From DATEAV01 sp964513155 (GTDB lineage: Bacteria; Chloroflexota; Anaerolineae; Anaerolineales; E44-bin32), in contig CAZEMA010000005.1 in assembly GCA_964513155.1 (NCBI GenBank), positions 1 through 50,223 on the forward strand: DNA of 50,223 nucleotides, in the 5' to 3' direction. Made by a program: the position numbers and the translations under genes. The stretch's first letter is position 1, and the number at the start of each line of letters is the position of its first letter. Under the pieces are notes generated by a model. It saw nothing but the letters and a program-made list of their open reading frames with translations, made no database searches and was not told the origin of the DNA. Positions 8,925 to 17,085 of this stretch are shown one piece after another.

Positions 8925-9160
8925 CGGGGGCCAAACAGCGCACGGATGCTCCCACCACGAATGAGCGCACGGGGTGGGCGGGTTCCGCCGACCAGGAAGA
9001 GGGTGTCTGACCTGGTTGGACATGGAGGACGAGGAGAATCGCCACATCGAGTGCGTGGGACCGTGTCGAGAGGTCGATTGAGGAAGGCCTTGGGGCGGGA
9101 AGCACCCCGTGGTTGATCTCCCAAGGGCGCTTCCCGTTACTTGATGAGTGCAGGAAAAGA

Positions 9161-9185
9161 GAAGCCCCCGTCACCCGGGGGCTTC
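9161..9185 (-). terminator. rho-independent terminator of the csp gene
   Basis: A 10-bp perfect stem (9161-9170 with 9176-9185) closes a 5-base loop. Read on the - strand it is followed by TCTTTTC. It sits 22 bases past the csp stop codon. Confidence 0.8.
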
Positions 9186-9207
9186 CTTCGAGAGGTGCGG
9201 CAGTCGT

Positions 9208-9417
9208 CTAGAGGACAACGACGGAAGCGGCCTGCAGGCCCTTCGGCCCCTGCGTGACAGAGAACTCCACGCGCTGACCTTCTTCCAGGTTACGATAGCC
9301 GTCACCCTGGATTGCGGAGAAGTGGACAAAGACATCCTCGCCGCCTTCGCGAGCGATGAAGCCGTAGCCCTTGCTGCCGTTGAACCACTTGACCGTTCCT
9401 TGGATACGATCGGACAT
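9208..9417 (-). CDS. cold-shock protein (CspA family)
   Basis: A 69-aa single cold-shock domain. It contains RNP1 (KGYGFIAR) and RNP2 (DVFVHFSAI) and the canonical start of the fold (QGTVKWFNGSKGYGF). These small OB-fold proteins bind single-stranded RNA and DNA, melt mRNA structure and act as RNA chaperones in the cytoplasm. The start at 9417 is fixed by AGGAGG (plus-strand 9425-9430), 7 bases upstream. The gene has its own terminator (9161-9185) and a leader with a strong hairpin (9504-9528), so it is an independent - strand transcription unit among + strand genes. The wording of the protein (for example AREGGEDVF and GDGYRNLEEGQRV) is like csp genes of Chloroflexota. Confidence 0.96.
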   Translation of the reverse strand: MSDRIQGTVKWFNGSKGYGFIAREGGEDVFVHFSAIQGDGYRNLEEGQRVEFSVTQGPKGLQAASVVVL

Positions 9418-9503
9418 TGTTTTGCCTCCTTCGGCAAGATGATAGGCGCCTGTTCGTTCCTCGGGGGTCGAGTTCTCCGGCGTTGCCGGGTCCCAACAAA
9501 ACC

Positions 9504-9528
9504 GGCCTGAGCAACTGCAGCTCAGGCC
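9504..9528 (-). promoter_or_regulatory. leader hairpin of csp, terminator-like
   Basis: A 9-bp perfect stem (9504-9512 with 9520-9528) encloses a 7-base loop. On the - strand it is followed by GGTTTTGTTGG, so it resembles an intrinsic terminator placed about 90-110 bases before the csp start codon. It may be a conditional attenuator or structured cold-shock leader, or the terminator of something further upstream. A weak promoter-like pair on the - strand (TTGGTG at 9583-9588, 18-base spacer, TAGCAT at 9559-9564) would put the hairpin inside the transcript. Confidence 0.45.
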
Positions 9529-10143
9529 TCGGTCTTTCGACATCCAGACAGAACTTGCATGCTACCTTCGCGGGCATATTACCACCAATTCCCGCTTCTG
9601 AACAGGTCTCGCACGAAACCCATAGCCCTCCCTTTTCCCCCATGGACACGGGTGCAGCCGGGCGCACTCGGGGCGTCCAACAGGAAAGCCTCGGCCAATC
9701 GGCCCGGGTTGCCGCGTCGTCTGCTGCTCTGTTTGACCCAACAGGGCTCTACGGAGAGACAGGGTGGCACCGACGGGCACAGTCGTGCAGCGGCCCACGG
9801 CGAGCCGACGCGGGGCCGGGGTCGCCTGTGAACACGCCGGCCTGCAACCCCCCTGCGCCCAGTCCAGCTGGCTCCAGCCCAAGGATGGCGAGAACAATAT
9901 GCGGTCCCATCTCGCCTCGCCCTTCGGGTGTACACTCCAGAATAGCCCCTGTGCCCCGACAGACCCGGGAATGTCAGCGGGCGGAAATCCGCCACAGGCG
10001 GGCTGCCCGCCTGGTCAGATGCCTTGAGGCGGACCGAGCCAGGAGGGTGACCGCTACCCTCGATGTTGCTGGTGGGCCCGATCGCGCTACCCACGCGGTG
10101 CAGCGGCAAGGGGTTTCTCCCCAGCCAGGAGGTTGGCAGACAA
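9529..10143. other. intergenic stretch, no gene seen
   Basis: About 600 bases between the csp leader and the broken mannosyltransferase gene. Long open frames cross it on both strands, including one of more than 400 codons on the + strand, but their Arg/Pro/Ser-rich content has no domain and they run out of frame over the real genes. It probably holds the divergent promoters. Confidence 0.5.
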
Positions 10144-11317
10144 GTGACGGCGAACGCGCAGCCGCCTGCCGGTTTGGCACCCCGCTCTCCCTGGTTGTGG
10201 CCTGTTGGGCTCTTCCTCGTCGCCCGCCTCACGCTTTCCGGGCTGGGGATCGCTCTCTGGCAGCTGGGTGCAGTCCCGACGGAGCCGGATCCAATCGCCC
10301 GTCCCTACTTCGGCGTCGAGCCCGTCGTCCATGGACTCTCCGGGATGCTTCTCGGCGTCTGGCAACGCCACGACACGATTTACTACCTCCGCATCGCCGC
10401 CGGCGGCTACTCCTCGCCAGACCTTACAGCCTACTACCCGCTGTTCCCACTGCTCGTCTGACTGGTGGGGATCCTGGTTGGGGGCAACTACCTACTGGCG
10501 AGTCTCATCGTCTCGAACGCGGCCGCACTCCTGGCGATAGCCGTGTGCTACAGGCTGTTTTCCGACGAGTTGGGAGAGGATACGGCGAGGCGCGCGACTA
10601 CCTATCTGGTGTTCTTCCCCACCGCCTTCTTCCTGCTCGTTGCGTACACCGAGTCGCTGGCGCTTCTGCTCTCCGTATTCGCCTTCTGGAGTGCACGCCG
10701 CGGCCGATGGGGCATTGCCGCCATGGCGGCCCTCGTCTGTCCTCTTGTTCGTGTCCAGGGCGTGGCGATCGCCCTCACTCTTCTCGTTGAGGTATGGCTC
10801 CAGGCGAAGCGGAGCATTCGGCCGTCCCTTCTGTCCGGTCTCGCGGTTGGCGCCCCTGTTCTCGGATTCGCAGCCTATTGGGCTTGGCGCGCCTGCGAGG
10901 GTTTCCCACCCTTGACTGAGGTCGTGTGGAGCTACTGGAGGCGCGTCCCGGCTCTGCCCTGGAGCGGTATTCTGCTGACCATCCAGCGGGTCTTCAACCG
11001 AGTCGCCTTCCCTATCGAGTACCTCGACCTGGGTCTGGTCCTGGCCTTTGCGGTCCTCGGGGTACTTGTCCTGAGAAGGTTACCCTTGTCATTCGCGGTC
11101 CTACTACTGGAGCGTCCCTGTCCTCAACCTCTCTCAGATCCTTGTCCTGGAGCCGCTTGTCGGCGAGGCCCGCTATGACCTCCTTTTGTTCCCTGCCTTC
11201 ATGGTCCTGGGTCAATTGTCCCGCAAGCCCCTGGTCAACCGGCTGATCCTCTATCCGTCGGTGGCTCTATGGCTCTTCCTGGCAGGTGCATTTGCCATGT
11301 GGGGGTTTGTCGGATAG
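10144..11317 (+). pseudogene. broken PIG-V/Gpi18-like membrane mannosyltransferase
   Basis: Translation from GTG 10144 (AGGAGG at 10127-10132) gives a multi-spanning glycosyltransferase of the PIG-V/Gpi18-like family. The first luminal loop motif WQRHDTIYYLRIAAGGY and YPLFPLL are typical; these enzymes use polyprenyl-phosphate-sugar donors. Two lesions break it. The first is an in-frame TGA at 10459-10461, straight after YPLFPLLV, where a CGA arginine codon would be expected. The second is a +1 frameshift near 11101, where one extra C moves the reading frame. Past the shift, YYWSVPVLNLSQILVLEPL and the last helices continue in the new frame to the TAG at 11315-11317. Repaired, it would be about 390 aa. 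Homology-like sequence on both sides of each lesion supports one decayed gene or uncorrected assembly errors. Confidence 0.82.
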
Positions 11318-11673
11318 AGGCCTTGCGCCGACCTGCTAGACCGCGCGCTGGCTTGTGAGGGTGAGGGCGAGTCTCGAATCGTCACCTGGTCGGACCGGAT
11401 GTCGCGGCGGCGCAGTTCTGGTCAGCACGCGGGGCGTCACACCGTTGTTGCCTGGCGGCGCGCACGGAGATGGACTGGTCAAGTCGTCCGAACGCCGGAG
11501 ACTGACCAGCGGGCCACTTCCCGTGACCAGGGGTCGCCGCGCTGCAATTGCCGTTCCGTAGCGAGAAGGGCTCGGGCACCAACTGAGAGTCCAGCCCGAT
11601 CAGAAGACGACGTTAGTCGCGGGCTTCTGGGTGGTGAACTGGTCGCGGGTCAAGTGATCAGAAAAGGTGCCGT
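11318..11673. other. intergenic stretch, nothing recognised
   Basis: About 350 bases after the broken glycosyltransferase. Open frames are short and Arg-rich, without domains. An AAAAGG site near its end serves the next gene. Confidence 0.45.
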
Positions 11674-12819
11674 ATGGTTCCGCGAGTCCCGGTCGATTCA
11701 CAAGCCGGTAGCGCTCTTCCTCGCCCCCGTTCCACTCCCAGGCTGATGTCGCTGGACGCGCTGCGTGGCTTCGACATGTTCTGGATCGTGGGCGGGGGAG
11801 AGCTGATCCGTTCGGTGGCTACCGTCAACCACAGCGCCCTGGTGGCCTTCCTGGTGGCACAGTTTGACCACCGGGACTGGGAAGGTATGACCTTCTATGA
11901 CCTGATCTTCCCGCTCTTTGTGTTCTTGGTCGGCGTTTCCCTGGTCTTCTCACTGGATCGGATTCTGGCGGAGAAGGGCAGAGACGCGGCGTTGAAGCGG
12001 ATCCTGAGGCGCAGCCTGCTGCTCTTCGTCATCGGGGTCGTCTACTCCAGCGGGCCCCTGTTTGGCACCGGCGACATCCGCCTCCTCGGCGTCCTTCAGC
12101 GGATAGCCCTGTGCTATCTGTTCACCGGGATCCTGTACTGCGCCCTCAGACCCAGAGGTCAGGTCATCGCCTGCGGTGTCCTGCTGGTCGGCTACTGGGC
12201 GCTGATGACTTTCGTTCCTGTTCCAGGCGAAGGGGCGGGCAACTTCCAGGAAGGCCATAACCTGGCCAACTACATCGACCGCCGCTTTCTGCCTTTCTGG
12301 AAGTACGACGGAGACCATGACCCCGAGGGTATTCTGAGCACCCTGCCGGCCATCGCTAGCTGCCTTCTCGGCGTCTTTGCCGGCCGCCTGCTCAAGAACG
12401 CGACGGTTCCCAGCCAGAAGAAGGTGAAACGGCTCTTGATTCTCGGTGTAGTCGGCGTCGCCCTCGGTTTCCTTTGGGGTAACCAGTTCCCGGTGGTCAA
12501 GAAGATCTGGACGTCCTCCTATGTCTTGGTTGCCGGGGGCTACAGTTCCATCTTGCTGGCGGCCTTCCATCAAGTCATCGAGGTTTGGGGCTTCCGCACC
12601 TGGGCGCGCCCGTTTGTGTGGATCGGCAGGAATCCGATAACGATGTACTTGCTATTCCCCGTGCTGGCGTTCCTGTTCCTGATCGATGGGAGTCTGGGTC
12701 GCGGATCGGCGCCGACGCTTGGGATCTACGCAGAACTGGCACGCAGTTTGGCCACGGTTGCGCTCGTTTTGGCGGTCGCCTATGCTCTCGATCGCAAGAA
12801 GATCTACCTGCGGCTGTAG
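11674..12819 (+). CDS. heparan-alpha-glucosaminide N-acetyltransferase (HGSNAT)-like membrane protein
   Basis: A 381-aa multi-spanning protein with the HGSNAT/YeiB-like acyltransferase start: RLMSLDALRGFDMFWIVGG, then DLIFPLFVFLVGVSLVFSL. It ends with GRNPITMYLL, another family mark. About ten hydrophobic segments are visible. Human HGSNAT moves acetyl from cytosolic acetyl-CoA to glucosamine on the far side of a membrane. Bacterial homologues (NagX-like, DUF5009) are thought to act on sugars but are little studied. ATG 11674 is supported by AAAAGG (11662-11667); the family homology starts around residue 23, so a start at 11746 would be slightly short. It lies 500 bases before the catabolic cluster, and a link to sugar acetylation there is only possible. 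Confidence 0.88.
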   Translation: MVPRVPVDSQAGSALPRPRSTPRLMSLDALRGFDMFWIVGGGELIRSVATVNHSALVAFLVAQFDHRDWEGMTFYDLIFPLFVFLVGVSLVFSLDRILAEKGRDAALKRILRRSLLLFVIGVVYSSGPLFGTGDIRLLGVLQRIALCYLFTGILYCALRPRGQVIACGVLLVGYWALMTFVPVPGEGAGNFQEGHNLANYIDRRFLPFWKYDGDHDPEGILSTLPAIASCLLGVFAGRLLKNATVPSQKKVKRLLILGVVGVALGFLWGNQFPVVKKIWTSSYVLVAGGYSSILLAAFHQVIEVWGFRTWARPFVWIGRNPITMYLLFPVLAFLFLIDGSLGRGSAPTLGIYAELARSLATVALVLAVAYALDRKKIYLRL

Positions 12820-13319
12820 CCTCCCCATGGCGAAAGGGTGTCCTGCCGAAGGTCTGCCGGCGGGTAACGGGCTGCGCTGCAAGGCGGGGGGAGAGCAGGC
12901 TTGTGATGCCTACGGATCCATCCGGGAATCTCGGCGGAGAAGCTTGGACCCCTGGGGAGCCCAGAGCTACCCCTTCCTCGGGGAGAAGGAGCCTCGTACC
13001 TCCATGAGGGCAGACGAGGCTTCCATTCACTTCTCGTGCCCCGTGGGGATCGCCCTACCATCGTCTGGACGACGACCCAGCACCGCATCTTCCTGGCTGT
13101 GATGTCCATGTTTCTTTGGGGGTAAGCGCGGGGTCTGCCGCCGTCGGCCCGCCGACCGGTGGTTTCCCCTCTCCACCCTCATTGAAAAGGGGAGCGTCTT
13201 GACAGGCCCTGGCTTCAATGCCAGACTTGCGCTGACGGGCGAATCGACGGTCGGATCGGTCCTCTGCCCAGGCAGGAGGGATCCGACCGAGCGGTCAAAC
13301 GCAGACCACGGAGAGCCCC
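12820..13319. other. intergenic stretch upstream of the catabolic cluster
   Basis: About 500 bases with no convincing gene on either strand. It holds a candidate promoter near its right end (13199-13227, listed separately). Confidence 0.5.
13199..13227 (+). promoter_or_regulatory. candidate promoter of the catabolic cluster
   Basis: A perfect TTGACA (13199-13204) is followed after 17 bases by CAGACT (13222-13227), a weak -10 box. A small inverted repeat, CTGGC with GCCAG around TTCAAT, lies in the spacer and overlaps the -10, where a repressor could act. It is about 90 bases before the first gene of the cluster. Confidence 0.35.
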
Positions 13320-14339
13320 ATGGCAGGCGACAAGGTCCGAGTTGGGATCATCGGTCTCGGGGCGATCTCTTTCTCTCACGAGGCCGCCTACAGCGAGATG
13401 AAGGACTCGTGCCAGATCGTCGCCATGTGCGACATTAGGCAGGAAGAAGCGGCCAACCGGTCCCTGCTCTATGGCGCTCGGCCTTACGCGGGATACCAGG
13501 AGTTGCTGGACGGCTCCGACATCGATATGGTGGATATCATCGTCCCTCACCACCTGCATCATGAGGTGGCCTTGGCTGCTATCCAGAGGGGGAAGCACGT
13601 CCTGGTTGAGAAGCCCATCGCCGTCAACTCCTCGCAGGGCCTAGACCTGATCGATGCAGCTCAGAAGGCAGGCGTAACACTCGGCGTGGCAGAGAACACG
13701 CGCTTCGTGACCGCCTATCAGAAGGCCGAGGAGATCCTCAACGAAGGTTTGTTGGGGGACATCTGGGTTGTCCGCACGCTCATCGCTGGCAGCGAGGTGC
13801 ACCGGATCAAGGACCCTGCCCTGTGGCACGGCAAGCTGCCGTACGGCGGGGTCATCCTCGACTCGTCGGTCCACAACTTCTACTTGTTCAAGTGGCTTTT
13901 CGGCGGCGTGCGGGACGTCCGGGGCATGGCCTCCCGCCTCATCCCGGAAGGACAAGCCGAGGACAACGGCTTGATGCTGGGGCACCTGGCCAACGGGGCA
14001 GAGTTCCAGCTGTTCACTAGCTGCACCATCGAGATCCCGTGGACCGAGCGGCTGGAGGTCTACGGCAGCAAGGGGGGCCTTGTCATCGACCAGCTTGCCA
14101 ACCCGGTGGCCAAGTACTTCCAGGGCTCCGGGGATTTCGAGGGGACAGTCGTTGAAGGCGTTCCCTTCGACCCCTTTGCCTGGAAGTACAACTCCATCAT
14201 CGCCGAGGTCAAGGACTTCGTGTCGGCGGTTGCCGACGGGCGGCCGCCGCTCATCGATCCGCTGGACGCGCTGTATGCCCTCAAGGCGGCAGAGGCGGCG
14301 GAGAGGTCCGTCCAGCTGGGCCAGCCTGTCCCACTGTAG
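13320..14339 (+). CDS. Gfo/Idh/MocA family oxidoreductase (first copy)
   Basis: A 339-aa NAD(P)-dependent dehydrogenase. The N-terminal Rossmann fold starts VGIIGLGAISFSHEAAY, the conserved active-site EKP follows at LVEKPIA (near residue 100), and the C-terminal alpha/beta substrate domain contains the family's YGGVILDSSVHNFYLFKW. Members oxidise sugars, inositols or amino sugars at a ring or chain hydroxyl. GGAG lies a few bases before ATG 13320. It is first in a same-strand cluster, 37 bases before the M24 hydrolase gene, and is clearly paralogous to the gene at 15526: ERLEVYG, DQLANP and VAENTRF are shared at matching places. The substrate is unknown. Confidence 0.92.
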   Translation: MAGDKVRVGIIGLGAISFSHEAAYSEMKDSCQIVAMCDIRQEEAANRSLLYGARPYAGYQELLDGSDIDMVDIIVPHHLHHEVALAAIQRGKHVLVEKPIAVNSSQGLDLIDAAQKAGVTLGVAENTRFVTAYQKAEEILNEGLLGDIWVVRTLIAGSEVHRIKDPALWHGKLPYGGVILDSSVHNFYLFKWLFGGVRDVRGMASRLIPEGQAEDNGLMLGHLANGAEFQLFTSCTIEIPWTERLEVYGSKGGLVIDQLANPVAKYFQGSGDFEGTVVEGVPFDPFAWKYNSIIAEVKDFVSAVADGRPPLIDPLDALYALKAAEAAERSVQLGQPVPL

Positions 14340-14376
14340 GCAACCGAAGTCGTGTCAATTGGCAGGGAGGGAGACC

Positions 14377-15510
14377 ATGTCGGATGATGCCTTCAAGCCG
14401 ATCGGACTGGACCGTTCTCGCCTGTCAACCTTGATGAGGCAAAGGAATCTCGACGGGATCTTCCTGTCCTCGCCCGAGAACGTCTTCTACACCACCGGCT
14501 ATCCCACCTTACCGAGCAGCGGCAATCCGATCGTGTATGCCCTGCGCAACCAGCTGCCCTTCTTCACGTTCATTGGAAAAGATGGGCGTATCACCTTGTT
14601 GTGCTGGGGCGCAGCCTCCATGGGCCTCGACTACGGCGCCGACGAGGTGCGTGCATTCTTCACCTATCCGATGTCGGTGGACGAGCTGAAGGCCTTGGTC
14701 CAGGAGAAGTTGAGCCCGGGTTGCACGGTCGGCGTTGAATCGACGTTCCCCTTCTACGCCATCCAGCTGATCCAGGAGCATGCCCGGCCTGCTGACATTG
14801 AAATCGTGGACGACCTGATCCACCGGCTGCGGCTCGTCAAATCCCGGGCCGAGATTGACCGCATCAAGAGGAGCACGCAGATCGTCGATCAGACGGTGCT
14901 TGAGCTGGCGCAGAATCTGCGGCTGGGGATGAGCCGGCTGGAGCTGATCCAGGAGGCCAAGATACGCATGATGAAGAATGGCGCGCAGGGTGTTGACCAC
15001 GTCACAGTGGCCTTCGGGTCGGCCAACCCCGAAGTGGCACTGGGCGAAACCCTGGAGGAGAACCAGGTCGTCACCCTGGACCTGGGCGCGGTGTATGAAG
15101 GCTACGTCTCGGACAACCGGCGGTTGGCGTATACGGGGCCGACTCCCGAGACTCTTAGGCAACTCCACCAGAAGCTCTGCTGGGTAGTCGCCGAGATGGG
15201 CAAGGCGCTTCGGCCGGGCAAGACCTTTGCCGAGTTGCACGCCCATGCCTACGAGCTCTACGCCAAGGTCGGGGTGGAGCCTCTGTTCTTGCATGTCGGG
15301 CACAGCATAGGCCTGCAGGTGGACGAGCACTGGATTCTGGGCGACGATCCTACCGTGGTAGAGAAGGGCATGGTCTTGAACATCGAGCTCTACTCTGGCA
15401 GCGACGAAGGCGTAATGATCGGCGACGAGGAGACCTTCGAAGTGACCGATGGCGAGCCGGAGCAGCTCAGCCGCCTGCCGCCGGAGATCATCGAGCGCAG
15501 GTTTTCCTGA
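14377..15510 (+). CDS. M24-family (creatinase / aminopeptidase P-like) hydrolase
   Basis: A 377-aa 'pita-bread' fold protein. The N-terminal creatinase-like domain has FLSSPENVFYTTGYP. The C-terminal catalytic domain carries the five M24 metal ligands: D235 in TLDLGA, D246 in VSDNRR, H309 in HVGHSIG, E337 in LNIELY and E351 in GDEETFEVT. The family includes Xaa-Pro dipeptidases, creatinase and the DMSP lyase DddP, so peptide bond, amidine or other C-X cleavage is possible. ATG 14377 has AGGGAGGGAG just upstream. It is sandwiched between two paralogous oxidoreductases, 37 and 15 bases away, which suggests that it handles the same small molecule rather than acting as a general peptidase. Confidence 0.88.
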   Translation: MSDDAFKPIGLDRSRLSTLMRQRNLDGIFLSSPENVFYTTGYPTLPSSGNPIVYALRNQLPFFTFIGKDGRITLLCWGAASMGLDYGADEVRAFFTYPMSVDELKALVQEKLSPGCTVGVESTFPFYAIQLIQEHARPADIEIVDDLIHRLRLVKSRAEIDRIKRSTQIVDQTVLELAQNLRLGMSRLELIQEAKIRMMKNGAQGVDHVTVAFGSANPEVALGETLEENQVVTLDLGAVYEGYVSDNRRLAYTGPTPETLRQLHQKLCWVVAEMGKALRPGKTFAELHAHAYELYAKVGVEPLFLHVGHSIGLQVDEHWILGDDPTVVEKGMVLNIELYSGSDEGVMIGDEETFEVTDGEPEQLSRLPPEIIERRFS

Positions 15511-15525
15511 TCCGTGGGAAGCACA

Positions 15526-16554
15526 ATGGATCCCAAGAGAATCGGTGTGGGTATCGTCGGAGCCGGGCTGATCGCCCCGATACACGCGGCCGGCTTTGAC
15601 GAAGCAGCGGAGATGTCTCGGGTGGTCGCGGTCTGCGACGTGGAGGAGGAGAGCGCCCGCAACCTGGCCATGCTGTCCGAAGCACGGGTCTATGCCGACT
15701 ACGGGGAGCTGCTCGCCGATAGGGATGTCGATCTCGTCGATGTGCTGCTTCCCCATCATCTTCACTATCCGGTCGCCATGGACGTCCTGGCGGCAAAGAA
15801 GCATCTCCTGCTGGAGAAGCCGATCGCGCCAACGGTTCGAGAGTGTCTCGAGATCTGCCGCGCCGCGCGGGAGGCGGGCGTCCATTTCAGCGTGGCCGAG
15901 AACACCCGCTTCATCCGGGCCTACGTCGAGGCCAAGAAGGTCCTCGACGAGGGCAGGCTGGGCGAGATCACGCTGGTGCGCACGTTTCTGCCAGCCAATG
16001 AGCGTATCCGACTCTCGAGCGAGGATTTCTGGGGGAAGAGAGCCGAGTATGGCGGCGGGGCGCTGCTGGATTCTGGCCCGCACACGTTCTACCTGCTCAA
16101 GTGGTTGTTTGGCGAGATCGAGGAGTTGGCGGCCTTCACGTCCCAGATCTACCAGACGGGTAGCGAGGTCGAAGACAACGCCGACGTCCGCGGCCGCCTG
16201 GCCAACGGTGCGCACTTCCTGAGCAGCTTCAGCTTCACCACCGAGATCCCTCACAGCGAGCGGCTGGAGGTCTACGGGAAGACAGGCGCCCTGATCATCG
16301 ACCAACTCGCCAACCCGCCGGCCAAGCTCTACGTCGACCCCACCGACTTCGACGGGTCGCCGATCGCTGGCGTCGCCTACGATCCGATGGGCTGGCACTA
16401 TGCCTCAATCGTCGAGGGGGTCAAGGATTTTGTCCAGGGGATCTGGCAGGATAGGCCGCCAACGGTCGATCCGATGGACTGCTGCTATGCTGTCCGGGTG
16501 ATTGAGAAAGCCTACGAGTCCGCAAGAAACGATCATCGTTGGGTTCCAGTATGA
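15526..16554 (+). CDS. Gfo/Idh/MocA family oxidoreductase (second copy)
   Basis: A 342-aa dehydrogenase with a Rossmann start (VGIVGAGLIAPIHAAGF) and the conserved EKP in LLEKPIA. Its substrate domain is similar to that of the copy at 13320; shared blocks include VAENTRF, KWLFG, RLEVYG and DQLANPPAK. The copies differ in the loop after the active-site region, which suggests different stereochemistry or successive steps on related substrates. ATG 15526 follows GGGAA (15516-15520), 15 bases after the M24 stop, so the genes are surely co-transcribed. GTG 15514 in frame is an alternative. Confidence 0.92.
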   Translation: MDPKRIGVGIVGAGLIAPIHAAGFDEAAEMSRVVAVCDVEEESARNLAMLSEARVYADYGELLADRDVDLVDVLLPHHLHYPVAMDVLAAKKHLLLEKPIAPTVRECLEICRAAREAGVHFSVAENTRFIRAYVEAKKVLDEGRLGEITLVRTFLPANERIRLSSEDFWGKRAEYGGGALLDSGPHTFYLLKWLFGEIEELAAFTSQIYQTGSEVEDNADVRGRLANGAHFLSSFSFTTEIPHSERLEVYGKTGALIIDQLANPPAKLYVDPTDFDGSPIAGVAYDPMGWHYASIVEGVKDFVQGIWQDRPPTVDPMDCCYAVRVIEKAYESARNDHRWVPV

Positions 16555-16608
16555 GATGTACCTGCGCGAAGGAAGACTACATCGGGATGGAGGAAAGGAG
16601 AGCGCACC

Positions 16609-16938
16609 ATGGCAGACATTCAGCCCTATCTCCAGAAGATCATCGACCGGCTTGCGGTTCCCAGCGTGCAGGCCAGCTTGAAGAGTTTCACCAAGAACAT
16701 GCTCTTCAAGTTCACCGACACGAACGAGGATTGGGTCATTCGTTTTGTCGAGGGCCCGTCTGCGACTGTGGCGAAGGAAACGCTCGAGAAGCCGGATATC
16801 ACGGTCATCACCACGACCGAGATCCTGGCTAGCGTCATGGACAAGAAGCTCAACCCCATGACCGCCTACATGCAGCGCAAGATCCAAACCAAGGGCTCCA
16901 TGGAAGACCTGATGAAGCTGCAGAAGCTGATGCTCTAG
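16609..16938 (+). CDS. SCP2 sterol-carrier-domain protein
   Basis: A 109-aa stand-alone SCP2 domain. It begins with IQPYLQKIIDRL, has the core strand pattern MLFKFTDTNEDWVIRFVEG, and continues with ADATVAKETLEKPDITVI-like sequence (here SATVAKETLEKPDITVI) and a helix ending in KGSMEDLMKLQKLML. SCP2 folds bind lipids or acyl-CoA esters and are common partners of acyl-CoA enzymes. AAAGGAG (16594-16600) precedes ATG 16609. It sits inside the cluster, 54 bases after the second dehydrogenase, which hints that a pathway intermediate is a hydrophobic or CoA-bound acyl compound. Confidence 0.85.
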   Translation: MADIQPYLQKIIDRLAVPSVQASLKSFTKNMLFKFTDTNEDWVIRFVEGPSATVAKETLEKPDITVITTTEILASVMDKKLNPMTAYMQRKIQTKGSMEDLMKLQKLML

Positions 16939-17085
16939 GCGCGCAGATCCGTTTGCTGAGAGTCTGGTCTGGCCTTCCCGGGCGGGGATCTGGGCGCAGG
17001 TCGGGCCGCACTCCATGTTCACTGCGTTGGGATAGGCGGGGCACCTGAGACCCTCCGTCCCATCCACAAGCGGGGGAACCCAGCC

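Noticed and set aside
9417..10790. 457-codon open frame on the + strand
   Set aside because: Runs in another frame across the csp leader and the mannosyltransferase remnant; no domain and no binding site.
10465..11178. Separate membrane protein gene starting at GTG 10465
   Set aside because: It is the middle part of the mannosyltransferase in the same frame as the upstream part, separated only by one TGA, so I treat it as a pseudogene fragment.
14509..16398. 629-codon open frame on the - strand
   Set aside because: It lies antisense to the M24 and second Gfo/Idh/MocA genes, which have intact motifs and binding sites. Its own translation has no domain; it is a GC-rich shadow.
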